Shown piece by piece: positions 1-5,813 of a stretch of DNA of 6,851 nucleotides (the stretch's first letter is position 1; every line of letters starts with the position of its first letter). The notes under the pieces are model-generated. The model was not told where the DNA came from and did not search any database. It was given only the letters and a program-made list of their open reading frames with translations. Source of the stretch: Bacteroidales bacterium UBA1711 (GTDB lineage Bacteria; Bacteroidota; Bacteroidia; Bacteroidales; P3). The position numbers were made by a program, and so were the translations under genes. The stretch lies in contig DCJB01000081.1 in the NCBI GenBank assembly GCA_002317325.1, positions 1 to 6,851 on the forward strand, given 5' to 3'.

Positions 1-25
1 CCGTCACAGCCCCGTCACAGCCCCG
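1..25. repeat. 11-bp tandem repeat at window edge
   Basis: The unit CCGTCACAGCC occurs twice in perfect tandem at 1-11 and 12-22, followed by the first three bases of a third copy. The array starts at the window edge, so its true copy number is unknown. It may lie in an intergenic spacer or in the end of a gene reading in from the left. All three plus frames stop by about position 61, so at most a short C-terminal tail could be present. Confidence 0.6.
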
Positions 26-60
26 CACCCACCCGTTCTACCCTTGAACTATAAACTCTA

Positions 61-94
61 AATTCTTAATTCTTAATTCTTAATTCTTAATTCT
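61..94. repeat. 7-bp tandem repeat (AATTCTT)n
   Basis: The heptamer AATTCTT is repeated at 61-67, 68-74, 75-81 and 82-88, with a six-base partial copy at 89-94, without any mismatch. It sits in noncoding sequence just before a composition change from AT-rich to pyrimidine/GC-rich DNA. Perfect short arrays of this kind arise by replication slippage and can vary in length between strains. I see no promoter box close enough to argue for phase variation of a particular gene. Confidence 0.85.
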
Positions 95-513
95 CCTCCC
101 CGCTCCGTTCCTCCCTCCATGTTTATCTGCCCCTCTTCCGCCGCCCCTCGGAGCAACAGAACCAGCAAACACAACCTGCCCTGAACCGTGAGCGTAAAGC
201 GTCAATTCTTCTTTCGACTCCCAATACAGGTTCGTGGTCAAACAGCCAATCCTCCTTGCGGAATCATGGCCCTTTTCGGATACCCTCCCCTGTTTTCCTG
301 TCCCCCGTCCCCCGATTCTCCCCGCCAACACCTGTTTCCCCGACCGCGAGATAGTGGGAATCGACACCACCGCGTCGTCCGATTGGTAGCCTACGGCAAA
401 TTCCGGCTATGTTCGGTTTCAGTTCGGGTTAGGAAGCCCCGAATCAATCCCGCCCCAAAACCGCTCCTGTCGAAACATCCTTCCCGCCTCCTTCCACAAA
501 ATTCTATTATCAC

Positions 514-571
514 TTGAGATTTATTGTAGTAAATAGCATATTTACGGATACATACGTTATTAATATCTCAA
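514..571. repeat. Nested inverted repeats
   Basis: An outer perfect 7-bp inverted repeat (TTGAGAT at 514-520, ATCTCAA at 565-571) encloses an inner perfect one (GTAAATA at 529-535, TATTTAC at 539-545, with the 3-base loop GCA). The inner palindrome has the form of a dimeric-protein site or a short cruciform. The element sits where GC-rich sequence gives way to AT-rich sequence. No downstream T-tract suggests a rho-independent terminator. Function is unknown. Confidence 0.5.
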
Positions 572-665
572 ATGTTTTCTCATCCTTTTCGTGCCAATTT
601 CCCCGCTGTCTCATATCCCATCAAAACTTCGAGCGACACTATAACTTTTGTTTTGTAATTTATTG

Positions 666-687
666 AATAATATATCAATATATTATT
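666..687. repeat. AT-only 9-bp inverted repeat
   Basis: AATAATATA at 666-674 is perfectly complementary in inverted orientation to TATATTATT at 679-687, separated by TCAA. In a run this AT-rich some symmetry is expected by chance, but nine perfect pairs with a 4-base loop stand out locally. It could be an easily melted site or a protein-binding palindrome. It lies about 150 bp upstream of the putative promoter of the nuclease-like gene. Confidence 0.45.
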
Positions 688-830
688 ATTTTATAATACC
701 ATTCGCATCACTCCGCACCAACGCTCGCCAGCCCCGAAAAGACAGTCCTCATCCCGCCTGCTTTCAGCTTCTCGGTCGGCTCAGTCGTATGCCGCCTCAA
801 CAAAACCCCCGTCAGTATCGAAAATAATCG

Positions 831-838
831 TATCTTTG
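831..838 (+). promoter_or_regulatory. Bacteroidota -7 box for nuclease-like gene
   Basis: TATCTTTG matches the Bacteroidota -7 consensus TAnnTTTG and is followed by CAC. No convincing -33 TTG/TTTG lies 19-21 bp upstream, so strength is uncertain. Transcription would start near 843-846 and leave a leader of about 85-90 nt before the ATG at 931. The leader contains ACCAGT (840-845) and ACTGGT (881-886), which could pair around a 35-nt loop. A 13-bp stretch including this box recurs exactly at 4327-4339. Confidence 0.6.
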
Positions 839-930
839 CACCAGTCCACGGACCGACAGCTGCCTTTATTGGAATTTGCAACTGGTTTCTATCAAGTCCG
901 TTCTATGCCATAGCACAATAATTTTCAACA

Positions 931-1458
931 ATGATAAACTTTCAGTTCTTTCCCCGTTCCCACGGTGTCACCCCACAAATCCGAGAGATAATCGACTGCT
1001 TCAAGAAGGTGGATGACATACGCAATGAGGGTAAGCAGCTCAAATCTGACGATATGCTGTCGCTGATTCGTCCCTACTTGGAGGAGCTGAATTTCAAGGT
1101 GGAAAAAGGCAAGGCCGCCGATGAGCAGGTATATGTTCCAGTACTGTATAGCGAAAACGACCAGGTGGACAAGTATTTTGCTGCCGACGCGGTCAGTGAG
1201 GACCACAAGATTGTGATAGAGGTCGAGGCTGGCAGGGCGGTGCGCAACAATCAGTTTCTGAAAGACATATTTCAGGCCTGCATGATGTGCGAAGTGGAGT
1301 ATCTCGTCATTGCGGTTCTCAGGGAATATAATTTCACCGCCAATGGGATGCCCAGGGTCTCGTATGACTATCATGCGGTTAAGACTTTTTTGGAGACGAT
1401 GTTTGTGAGCAACCGGCTGCGGCTTCCGCTCAAAGGCATTCTCTTGATAGGCTATTAG
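931..1458 (+). CDS. PD-(D/E)XK nuclease-like protein (BglII/BamHI-type core)
   Basis: This 175-residue cytosolic protein lacks a signal peptide and membrane segments. Its core resembles a restriction-endonuclease fold: D86 in a hydrophobic strand, then ten residues later a beta-strand ending in E97-V-E99-A-G-R-A, followed by a helix (QFLKDIFQACMMC, 108-120) and a core strand (EYLVIAVL, 123-130). The D...E-x-E spacing resembles the PD-(D/E)XK variant in BamHI and BglII, where Glu or Gln replaces the catalytic Lys. From memory, the EVEAGRA motif and a C-terminus like LPLKGILLIGY mark a widespread bacterial family of similar length, usually annotated as hypothetical. The protein therefore looks complete. 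ATG 931 has no Shine-Dalgarno sequence, as is normal in Bacteroidota. No methyltransferase lies beside it, so it is not a plain restriction-modification pair; housekeeping or defence roles are both possible. The gene is less GC-rich than the convergent neighbour, whose stop lies 31 bp away. Coding status is near certain; nuclease activity is inferred. Confidence 0.87.
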   Translation: MINFQFFPRSHGVTPQIREIIDCFKKVDDIRNEGKQLKSDDMLSLIRPYLEELNFKVEKGKAADEQVYVPVLYSENDQVDKYFAADAVSEDHKIVIEVEAGRAVRNNQFLKDIFQACMMCEVEYLVIAVLREYNFTANGMPRVSYDYHAVKTFLETMFVSNRLRLPLKGILLIGY

Positions 1459-1489
1459 TCGCAGAGGTTCGTTTCGATAGTCTCTCTTT

Positions 1490-3088
1490 CTACCTGCGGC
1501 GGCTCTTTGCTGGTCGGGCGGGGCCTTTGTAGCGGCCGTCGGCGAAACGGCCCTCCTTCACTCGGCCGCGGGCGGTGGTGAGGCGGCCTGTGCCCGAGGG
1601 TACGCCCTCGGGGGTGGTCTCGCCCTCGTAGAGGTCGCCGTTGATGTACTCTATCACGCACCGCGGCTGCCGCACACCTCCGCAGTAGGTGACATAGTGG
1701 CGGTCGAGGTTGGGCAGCACTATGACGGCGGCGCCTTCCGCCGCCCCCTGTTCCCAGTAGCCCTCTATGCGGGTGCCGTCGGCGAGGCGGCGTGTGCCGA
1801 AGCCGTCGAACCGCTCGGCGGCGTACTCGCCCTGATAGGAGCCCCCGTCGGCAAAGACGGTGACTCCCTCGTAGCGGCACGAGTCGCCCGAGTCGGCGAG
1901 CCGCCCCCGGTAGCGCGATCCGTCGGCGTAGTGGATGTCGGCCGCGGCGGCGGGGTCTATGCGGCCGTCTATCCAGCGGCAGACAATGGTCGCGTCCCAT
2001 CGCCGCAGCACCCCCATGCCGTGGTAGCGTCCGCCCGCCCACTGGCCGCTGTAGCAGGTGCCGTCGGCATAATTCATGTCGCCCTGCCCTTCGCACCGTC
2101 CTTCCACGAGGTCGCCAATGTAGTAGTCTCCGTTGGGGTAGCGTACTTCGAGGTAGCCCGTGGCGTGGCTCTCTTCCCAGAAGAGGTCGTGGCTCCGCTC
2201 GCGGGCGGTGAAGTCGTCGCTGTCGGCGGCATACTCTATGCGGCGCCGCTCGTGCAGCAGCAGCCGGCCGTCTTCATACTGGAGGCGCTCCACCCAGTTG
2301 TGGCGCAGGTCGTAGCGATAGCTGTTGGTGATAGTCACGCCGCCCTCTGTCCAGCGCGTCACGTTGCCGAAGGGGTCGTAGTCGAACTGCTGCTGGTATT
2401 CGGCGCGGTCGGGCTCAAACACGTCGGCCATCAGCGTGGGGCGGCCGTCGGAGGCGCGGCGGACGGCCACCAGCGCGTCGGTGGGAGTGCCGCCGTCGTC
2501 GTAGTCGATGATGCTTGCCAGTTGGTGGTTGCGGTAGAGGTGCTGCTGCACGGGTCGTCCCAAGGGGTCGCAGAGTGTCTTGGTGAAGCCTTCGGCGGTG
2601 TAGGCATAACGGACGGCGGATATTTCGTCGTTGAAGTGTTCGCTGATGAGCGACACGAGGCCGCCCGTGTCGCAGTAGGCGAAGGTAGTGGCGAGGAGGG
2701 TGTCCCAGCCCCCGCCGGGGCGTTGCCTGAGGCCGTGTATGCTCCTGATTCGGCCGCGGTGGTCGTAGCGGTAGCCGTAGCGCTCAAACTCCATCAGCCC
2801 CGACGAATCGGCGATGGAGAGGATGCGGCCGTGTGAGTCGAAATACCACCATGTGGGACCGGCGGCTTCGCGGCCGGGGAGGGCGTAATCCACTGTGCGG
2901 CATAGTGCCGCCACGCGGCCGTAGAGTTGCGGCATCCGCCCCAGTTCGGTGCCGCGGGTGGTCATGTTGAACGCCGAGTGCCAGTCCTCTTGGGCGGCAG
3001 CCGGCAGGGGGGCGACGACCATCCACAGGACCCAAAGCAGCCGCAGGCGGCCCGGGCCGCCTGCGGCGTGTGTGTGAGTCCCTGTCAC
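1490..3088 (-). CDS. Secreted YD-repeat and MORN-repeat protein
   Basis: The 532-residue product starts with a probable Sec signal peptide: Arg14/Arg16, then a hydrophobic stretch at about 17-30 ending in PAAAQ, with likely cleavage near 32-33. No lipobox Cys is present. Residues about 80-290 hold degenerate YD (RHS-like) motifs of the form Y-D-x-x-G-R/N, for example near 107-114, 173-179, 237-244 and 258-274. Residues about 315-525 hold eight or nine MORN repeats (Y-x-G-x-x-x-x-G and related), some degenerate, such as 366-390. A basic tail (KSRRR) ends the protein, and no T9SS sorting domain is seen. MORN repeats are structural beta-hairpins that bind membranes or proteins, and YD repeats form shell-like or scaffold beta structures; I assign no enzymatic role. 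The start is GTG (3086-3088), directly following the TAA of the upstream gene, which implies co-transcription and probably translational coupling. GC is very high, producing long spurious frames on the opposite strand. Confidence 0.92.
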   Translation of the reverse strand: MTGTHTHAAGGPGRLRLLWVLWMVVAPLPAAAQEDWHSAFNMTTRGTELGRMPQLYGRVAALCRTVDYALPGREAAGPTWWYFDSHGRILSIADSSGLMEFERYGYRYDHRGRIRSIHGLRQRPGGGWDTLLATTFAYCDTGGLVSLISEHFNDEISAVRYAYTAEGFTKTLCDPLGRPVQQHLYRNHQLASIIDYDDGGTPTDALVAVRRASDGRPTLMADVFEPDRAEYQQQFDYDPFGNVTRWTEGGVTITNSYRYDLRHNWVERLQYEDGRLLLHERRRIEYAADSDDFTARERSHDLFWEESHATGYLEVRYPNGDYYIGDLVEGRCEGQGDMNYADGTCYSGQWAGGRYHGMGVLRRWDATIVCRWIDGRIDPAAAADIHYADGSRYRGRLADSGDSCRYEGVTVFADGGSYQGEYAAERFDGFGTRRLADGTRIEGYWEQGAAEGAAVIVLPNLDRHYVTYCGGVRQPRCVIEYINGDLYEGETTPEGVPSGTGRLTTARGRVKEGRFADGRYKGPARPAKSRRR

Positions 3089-4174
3089 TTAGTTCTTGAA
3101 GAATTTGCCGTAATGGGTCCGGCCGTCGGTGCCGAGGACCCGCACCACATAAATGCCGGTGGTCAGGGCCGAGCAGTCAACGGCCTGGCATTCCTGACGG
3201 CAGCCCTGCTGGCGCAGCGCCTCGCGCCCCAGCGCGTCGAGCAGCGTCACCTCGGCAATGCCGGCAGCGCATTCCACCGTCAGGCGGCTCTGTGCCGGGT
3301 TGGGGAAGAGGCGCAGGGCTGCGGGCTGCGGGGCGGGATGTCCGATGGCGAGGGGCATATCGGAGAGGTACCCCGTGGCGAGGGAGTTGAGCACCGCGCA
3401 GCCGTTGATGTCGGCGGCGTTGTGCTCATACATGATTGCCACCACCTTGCAGTGGGCGGGGTCGAAGCCCTCCGGCACCCGGTAGATGACCTCGGGCAGC
3501 GAATAGTTCAGCGTGCCCTCCTCCATCGTCAGGTCTGCCCCCCACATGGGGGTGAGGGTGTCGCGCACGGTGCCCATGTGCAAAAAGTCGGACACCATGC
3601 CCTGCCCTGCCACCGACTGGGCCATATAGATGCTGTCCTCCACGAGGAAGAGTATCATGCGCACGTCGGGGTTGTAGATTCCCGCGTCGCCGAAGCGGCC
3701 GCTCACTGACACCCTGAGGCGGCGGGTGGCGGGGTCGTATGCTGTGGCGAGGGGCAGAATCTTGGTGTAGCACGGCTCGTTCTTGGCCTGAGAGATAAAG
3801 TTCCGCAGGTCGCTCACATAGCCCACGCTCATGACGGGCCCGGGGTCGTCGGAGAGGTGGCGGCGGTCGAACATCACAGCCGGCGCGTATGTCGAGCCGT
3901 TGTAGAAGCAGAGCATCGTGCGGTGGATGTCGTTGGTCAGGTCGTCCTCGCTGAATCCGGCGTGGTGCTTTATCCACACCACGTTGGTGGAGTTGCCCAC
4001 GGCGGAGGCAATCCGCTCGGCGCCCCCCGGGCAGTACTGGCACTTGCCGGTGGTGAACTGCTCGATGAGCACATTGTGGTTGAAGGTCTGCTTGCCGTCC
4101 TCGGCAGTCTGCGCCCAGGCCGTGCCGCCCGCGAGGGCTGCCAAAACGATGAAGAGAATACTGTGTTTGGTCAT
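3089..4174 (-). CDS. Omp28-like thioredoxin-fold protein with T9SS sorting domain
   Basis: This 361-residue exported protein has a clear signal peptide (MTKHSILFIVLAALAGGTAWA, then Q22). The mature N-terminus reads VLIEQFTTGKCQYCPGG, with a thioredoxin-type C45-x-x-C48, followed by a core strand (NVVWIKHH, 64-71) and a cis-Pro-like Y-A-P98-A-V segment before MFDRR. This layout resembles the Omp28-related outer-membrane family of Bacteroidota. A middle beta-rich domain covers about 135-270. From about 287 the sequence LRLFPNPAQSRLTVE opens a type-A Por/T9SS C-terminal domain of about 75 residues, ending YVVRVLGTDGRTHYGKFFKN. The protein should therefore cross the outer membrane by the type IX system and be anchored or released. 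The sorting domain unusually contains four Cys (302, 325, 329, 334). Redox or disulfide activity is possible but not shown. The ATG lies about 20 nt from a predicted transcription start, and the gene leads a two-gene unit with the YD/MORN gene. Confidence 0.94.
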   Translation of the reverse strand: MTKHSILFIVLAALAGGTAWAQTAEDGKQTFNHNVLIEQFTTGKCQYCPGGAERIASAVGNSTNVVWIKHHAGFSEDDLTNDIHRTMLCFYNGSTYAPAVMFDRRHLSDDPGPVMSVGYVSDLRNFISQAKNEPCYTKILPLATAYDPATRRLRVSVSGRFGDAGIYNPDVRMILFLVEDSIYMAQSVAGQGMVSDFLHMGTVRDTLTPMWGADLTMEEGTLNYSLPEVIYRVPEGFDPAHCKVVAIMYEHNAADINGCAVLNSLATGYLSDMPLAIGHPAPQPAALRLFPNPAQSRLTVECAAGIAEVTLLDALGREALRQQGCRQECQAVDCSALTTGIYVVRVLGTDGRTHYGKFFKN

Positions 4175-4200
4175 AACGGGGTGTTATTAGTTTGACGCTG

Positions 4201-4230
4201 CAAAAATACGCATTTTTCCCCACATACCAA
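4201..4230 (-). promoter_or_regulatory. Bacteroidota promoter for the export-gene operon
   Basis: On the minus strand TATTTTTG (4208-4201) matches the -7 consensus TAnnTTTG, and TTGG (4230-4227) supplies a -33 TTG. The spacer between TTG and the -7 box is 19 bp, within the usual range. Transcription would start near 4194-4197, giving a leader of about 20 nt before the ATG at 4174. This is the best-formed promoter in the window. Confidence 0.75.
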
Positions 4231-4328
4231 GCCTCCGCCGAGAAAAAAAACGCCCCCGCCCCCCGCATCCACCGCCCGCCCGCCCTCCTCGATAAAAAAA
4301 GAAATGCGAATGATTCCTTTTTTTTACG

Positions 4329-4336
4329 TATCTTTG
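4329..4336 (+). promoter_or_regulatory. Bacteroidota -7 box for DUF262-ATPase operon
   Basis: TATCTTTG fits TAnnTTTG and is preceded by a T-tract. A -33 TTG is not evident 19-21 bp upstream, where the sequence reads AAATGCGAA. Transcription would begin near 4341-4344, leaving a leader of about 90 nt before the ATG at 4434. The bases around the box (4327-4339) are identical to those at 829-841 in front of the nuclease-like gene. Confidence 0.65.
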
Positions 4337-4383
4337 CACGGTAAAGTGCGGAATCCATTTCTGCTAATTAATTGAAATTAACA

Positions 4384-4409
4384 AGGGTGAAGGCGTTGCT
4401 TCTTGCCCT
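4384..4409 (+). promoter_or_regulatory. Possible leader hairpin upstream of DUF262 gene
   Basis: In the predicted 5' leader, AGGG (4384-4387) can pair with CCCT (4406-4409), and inside it GAAG (4389-4392) can pair with CTTC (4399-4402), separated by a small asymmetric internal loop. It ends 24 nt before the ATG. No T-tract follows, so it is not an evident terminator. It might affect mRNA stability or translation, but the evidence is only the pairing. Confidence 0.3.
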
Positions 4410-4433
4410 GTAATGTGGTTATAATTGTCGATT

Positions 4434-5813
4434 ATGTCTGAAGTTTCAATAGGACTAACAATCAAGGGAGAGGTGTCCGAGACTCGGTTCTGCCTTGTAC
4501 AGGACAAGGATGGGCGTTTCTTGCTGTCAGGCGATTCTCGTGAAAGCGGGAAACAAGAGTACGGACTGACTCTTGGCGAGGAGCAGGTTCTTTCGCTTGA
4601 AGGCTCTTTGGCCGATTCTTTTGAGGAATCGCGAGAAGTGATTGAAGAGAGGCTTTACGGTCTCTCTGAGGCGTGGAGGGAACTCCGGCACCAAGGTTTT
4701 GACACCTCGTCGGAGGACGAGGAGGGGAGAGGTGGAAAGCCGGGCTACACCCCCGATCAAATCTACGTCGAACCCAAGCCTTTCTCGATTAGCCAGTTTT
4801 TGGATTTGATAAAAGACGGGGACATTGAGATCGCACCGTCTTTCCAGCGCAACTTTATTTGGGACAAGACTCGGCAGAGCCGGCTGATCGAGTCCATCTT
4901 GCTGGGACTGCCTCTTCCGTCCATCTACCTTAGTCAATATAAGGATGGTCGGCTGACTATTGTTGACGGCCTGCAGCGGCTTTCCACCATCCGCGACTTT
5001 ATGGACGACAAACTTGTCCTCTGCAATATGGAGTATCTTGTGGATTGCGATGGGAGAGTGTGGAGCACACTTTCGGAATCCATATCTCCGCTGTTGTTGA
5101 GGAGGTTCAAACAGACACAGATAATGTGCTTTGTCATCGACTACCGTTCGCCGCAGGGACTGAAGTTTGACCTCTTCAAAAGACTCAATACAGGCGGAAA
5201 GCCACTGAACGACCAGGAAATTAGAAACTGCCTTTCGCGTGTCCACGTGCAAAATCTTTTGCAAAAGATGGCGGGATTGGAGAGTTTCCAACGGGCTACA
5301 GGCGGGTCGGTAAAGGACTCTCGGTTGGAGGCTCAAGAATTAGCGCTGCGTTTCATATACTTTGTCGATCAGTATTCCGAGGCAAATCCTGTTGGAGTGT
5401 ATGATGGCAAGATGGATGAAGCCTTGAATGGCATGGTTGAAAGATTGGACTGTCAGAAAGAAGACTGTTTGGAAAAGTATTTGGGTCTATACGATAGGAG
5501 TTTGAATTTCGCCTTTCGACTTTTTGGATGGTACGCTTTTAGGAAAGTGTGGCCGGGATACGGGGATAGACGCCGTTCACCTGTCAATAAGTTGCTTCAC
5601 TTGACTATTTGCGTTCTGCTGCAGCAGTATGAAGAAACGGGTTGCTTAGAGGGACAGAATACGTTGTGGAACGATAGACTGGCACAGATGATTCAAGATG
5701 ACCCTATGCTCTTCAATTATCTGACGTTTGGAACGAATGGCAAAGCGAACATTGAGTATGTATTTCGGAAGTTGAAGGAGAATCTGTTTGACCCATATCT
5801 GACGAAAAAATGA
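4434..5813 (+). CDS. DUF262 (ParB/GmrS-like) protein without HNH domain
   Basis: I place the start at ATG 4434 (459 residues); a TTG at 4425 would add three residues but has no support. The DUF262 core spans about 111-270. It contains PSFQRNFIWD (135-144), ILLGLPLPSIYL (155-166), the ParB-like signature as DGLQRLST (178-185), and FKRLNTGG...LNDQEIRN (248-265). The usual signature is DGQQRLTT, so Gln-to-Leu and Thr-to-Ser changes are present. DUF262 domains occur in GmrS of the GmrSD type IV enzyme, BrxU and SspE, where they bind or hydrolyse nucleotides or help recognise modified DNA. No DUF1524 HNH motif is visible in the helical C-terminal part (about 290-459). The N-terminal 90 residues are unassigned and end in an acidic, flexible linker (SSEDEEGRGG, 92-101). 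The stop overlaps the next start by 4 bp, so the two proteins are probably made together. Composition is less GC-rich than the divergent operon, consistent with acquisition. Domain call is firm; function is inferred. Confidence 0.92.
   Translation: MSEVSIGLTIKGEVSETRFCLVQDKDGRFLLSGDSRESGKQEYGLTLGEEQVLSLEGSLADSFEESREVIEERLYGLSEAWRELRHQGFDTSSEDEEGRGGKPGYTPDQIYVEPKPFSISQFLDLIKDGDIEIAPSFQRNFIWDKTRQSRLIESILLGLPLPSIYLSQYKDGRLTIVDGLQRLSTIRDFMDDKLVLCNMEYLVDCDGRVWSTLSESISPLLLRRFKQTQIMCFVIDYRSPQGLKFDLFKRLNTGGKPLNDQEIRNCLSRVHVQNLLQKMAGLESFQRATGGSVKDSRLEAQELALRFIYFVDQYSEANPVGVYDGKMDEALNGMVERLDCQKEDCLEKYLGLYDRSLNFAFRLFGWYAFRKVWPGYGDRRRSPVNKLLHLTICVLLQQYEETGCLEGQNTLWNDRLAQMIQDDPMLFNYLTFGTNGKANIEYVFRKLKENLFDPYLTKK

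Larger units (their letters stand above)
95..828. other. Gene-poor region, no supported CDS
   Basis: About 730 bases hold no gene I can defend. From 95 to about 505 the DNA is GC-rich and C-rich on the plus strand. Open frames on both strands (188-517 plus, 80-370 minus) translate into Pro/Arg/Ser-rich or Gly/Arg-rich sequence with no domain, no signal peptide and no start context, so I treat them as spurious. A small hairpin (TTCGGG 423-428 with CCCGAA 438-443) lies within it. From about 505 to 710 the DNA becomes AT-rich and carries inverted repeats listed separately. From 710 to 828 I see nothing recognisable. The region could be a decayed gene or mobile-element remnant, or a multicopy intergenic repeat. 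Confidence 0.55.
4175..4433. other. Divergent intergenic regulatory region
   Basis: This 259-bp spacer separates two divergently read units and contains a Bacteroidota-type promoter for each. Its centre (about 4251-4290) is C-rich, flanked by A-tracts (4242-4249, 4294-4300) and followed by a T-tract (about 4318-4325) just before the rightward -7 box. The rightward leader is long (about 90 nt) while the leftward leader is short (about 20 nt). I find no small gene in it. Confidence 0.7.

Noticed and set aside
80..370. Open frame on the minus strand (96 codons) as a gene
   Set aside because: Gly/Arg-rich with no recognisable feature, and its 3' end runs into the microsatellite.
188..517. Open frame on the plus strand (109 codons) as a gene
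   Set aside because: Pro/Arg/Ser-rich composition, no domain, no promoter or start context, and an equally open antisense frame. It looks like GC-rich noncoding DNA.
925..1374. Minus-strand frame of 149 codons opposite the nuclease-like gene
   Set aside because: The plus strand encodes a recognisable family with conserved motifs; the antisense product has none.
1460..1498. Inverted repeat (CGCAGAGGT/ACCTGCG) as a shared terminator between convergent genes
   Set aside because: The stem needs a two-base bulge, the loop is over 20 nt, no T-tract follows, and it overlaps the last codons of the repeat-protein gene.
1697..2836. Long plus-strand frame (379 codons) opposite the YD/MORN gene
   Set aside because: Its Ala/Val/Gly-rich product is typical of the complement of a GC-rich gene. 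The minus strand has a signal peptide and clear repeats.
4209..4308. 7-bp inverted repeat CGCATTT/AAATGCG flanking the divergent promoters as an operator pair
   Set aside because: Seven bases 86 bp apart are easily due to chance, and the arms sit at different distances from the two -7 boxes.
3426..4358. Minus-strand frame of 310 codons overlapping the T9SS cargo gene
   Set aside because: It is the +1 shadow of the Omp28-like gene, with Arg/His/Pro-rich nonsense and no domain.
4425..4433. TTG start for the DUF262 protein
   Set aside because: It adds only three residues, and the ATG at 4434 is a stronger start codon with equal context. No Shine-Dalgarno sequence favours the TTG.
4434..5813. 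Calling the DUF262 gene gmrS/gmrSD
   Set aside because: No DUF1524 HNH nuclease domain or GmrD-like partner is visible, and the partner here is an AAA15 ATPase.
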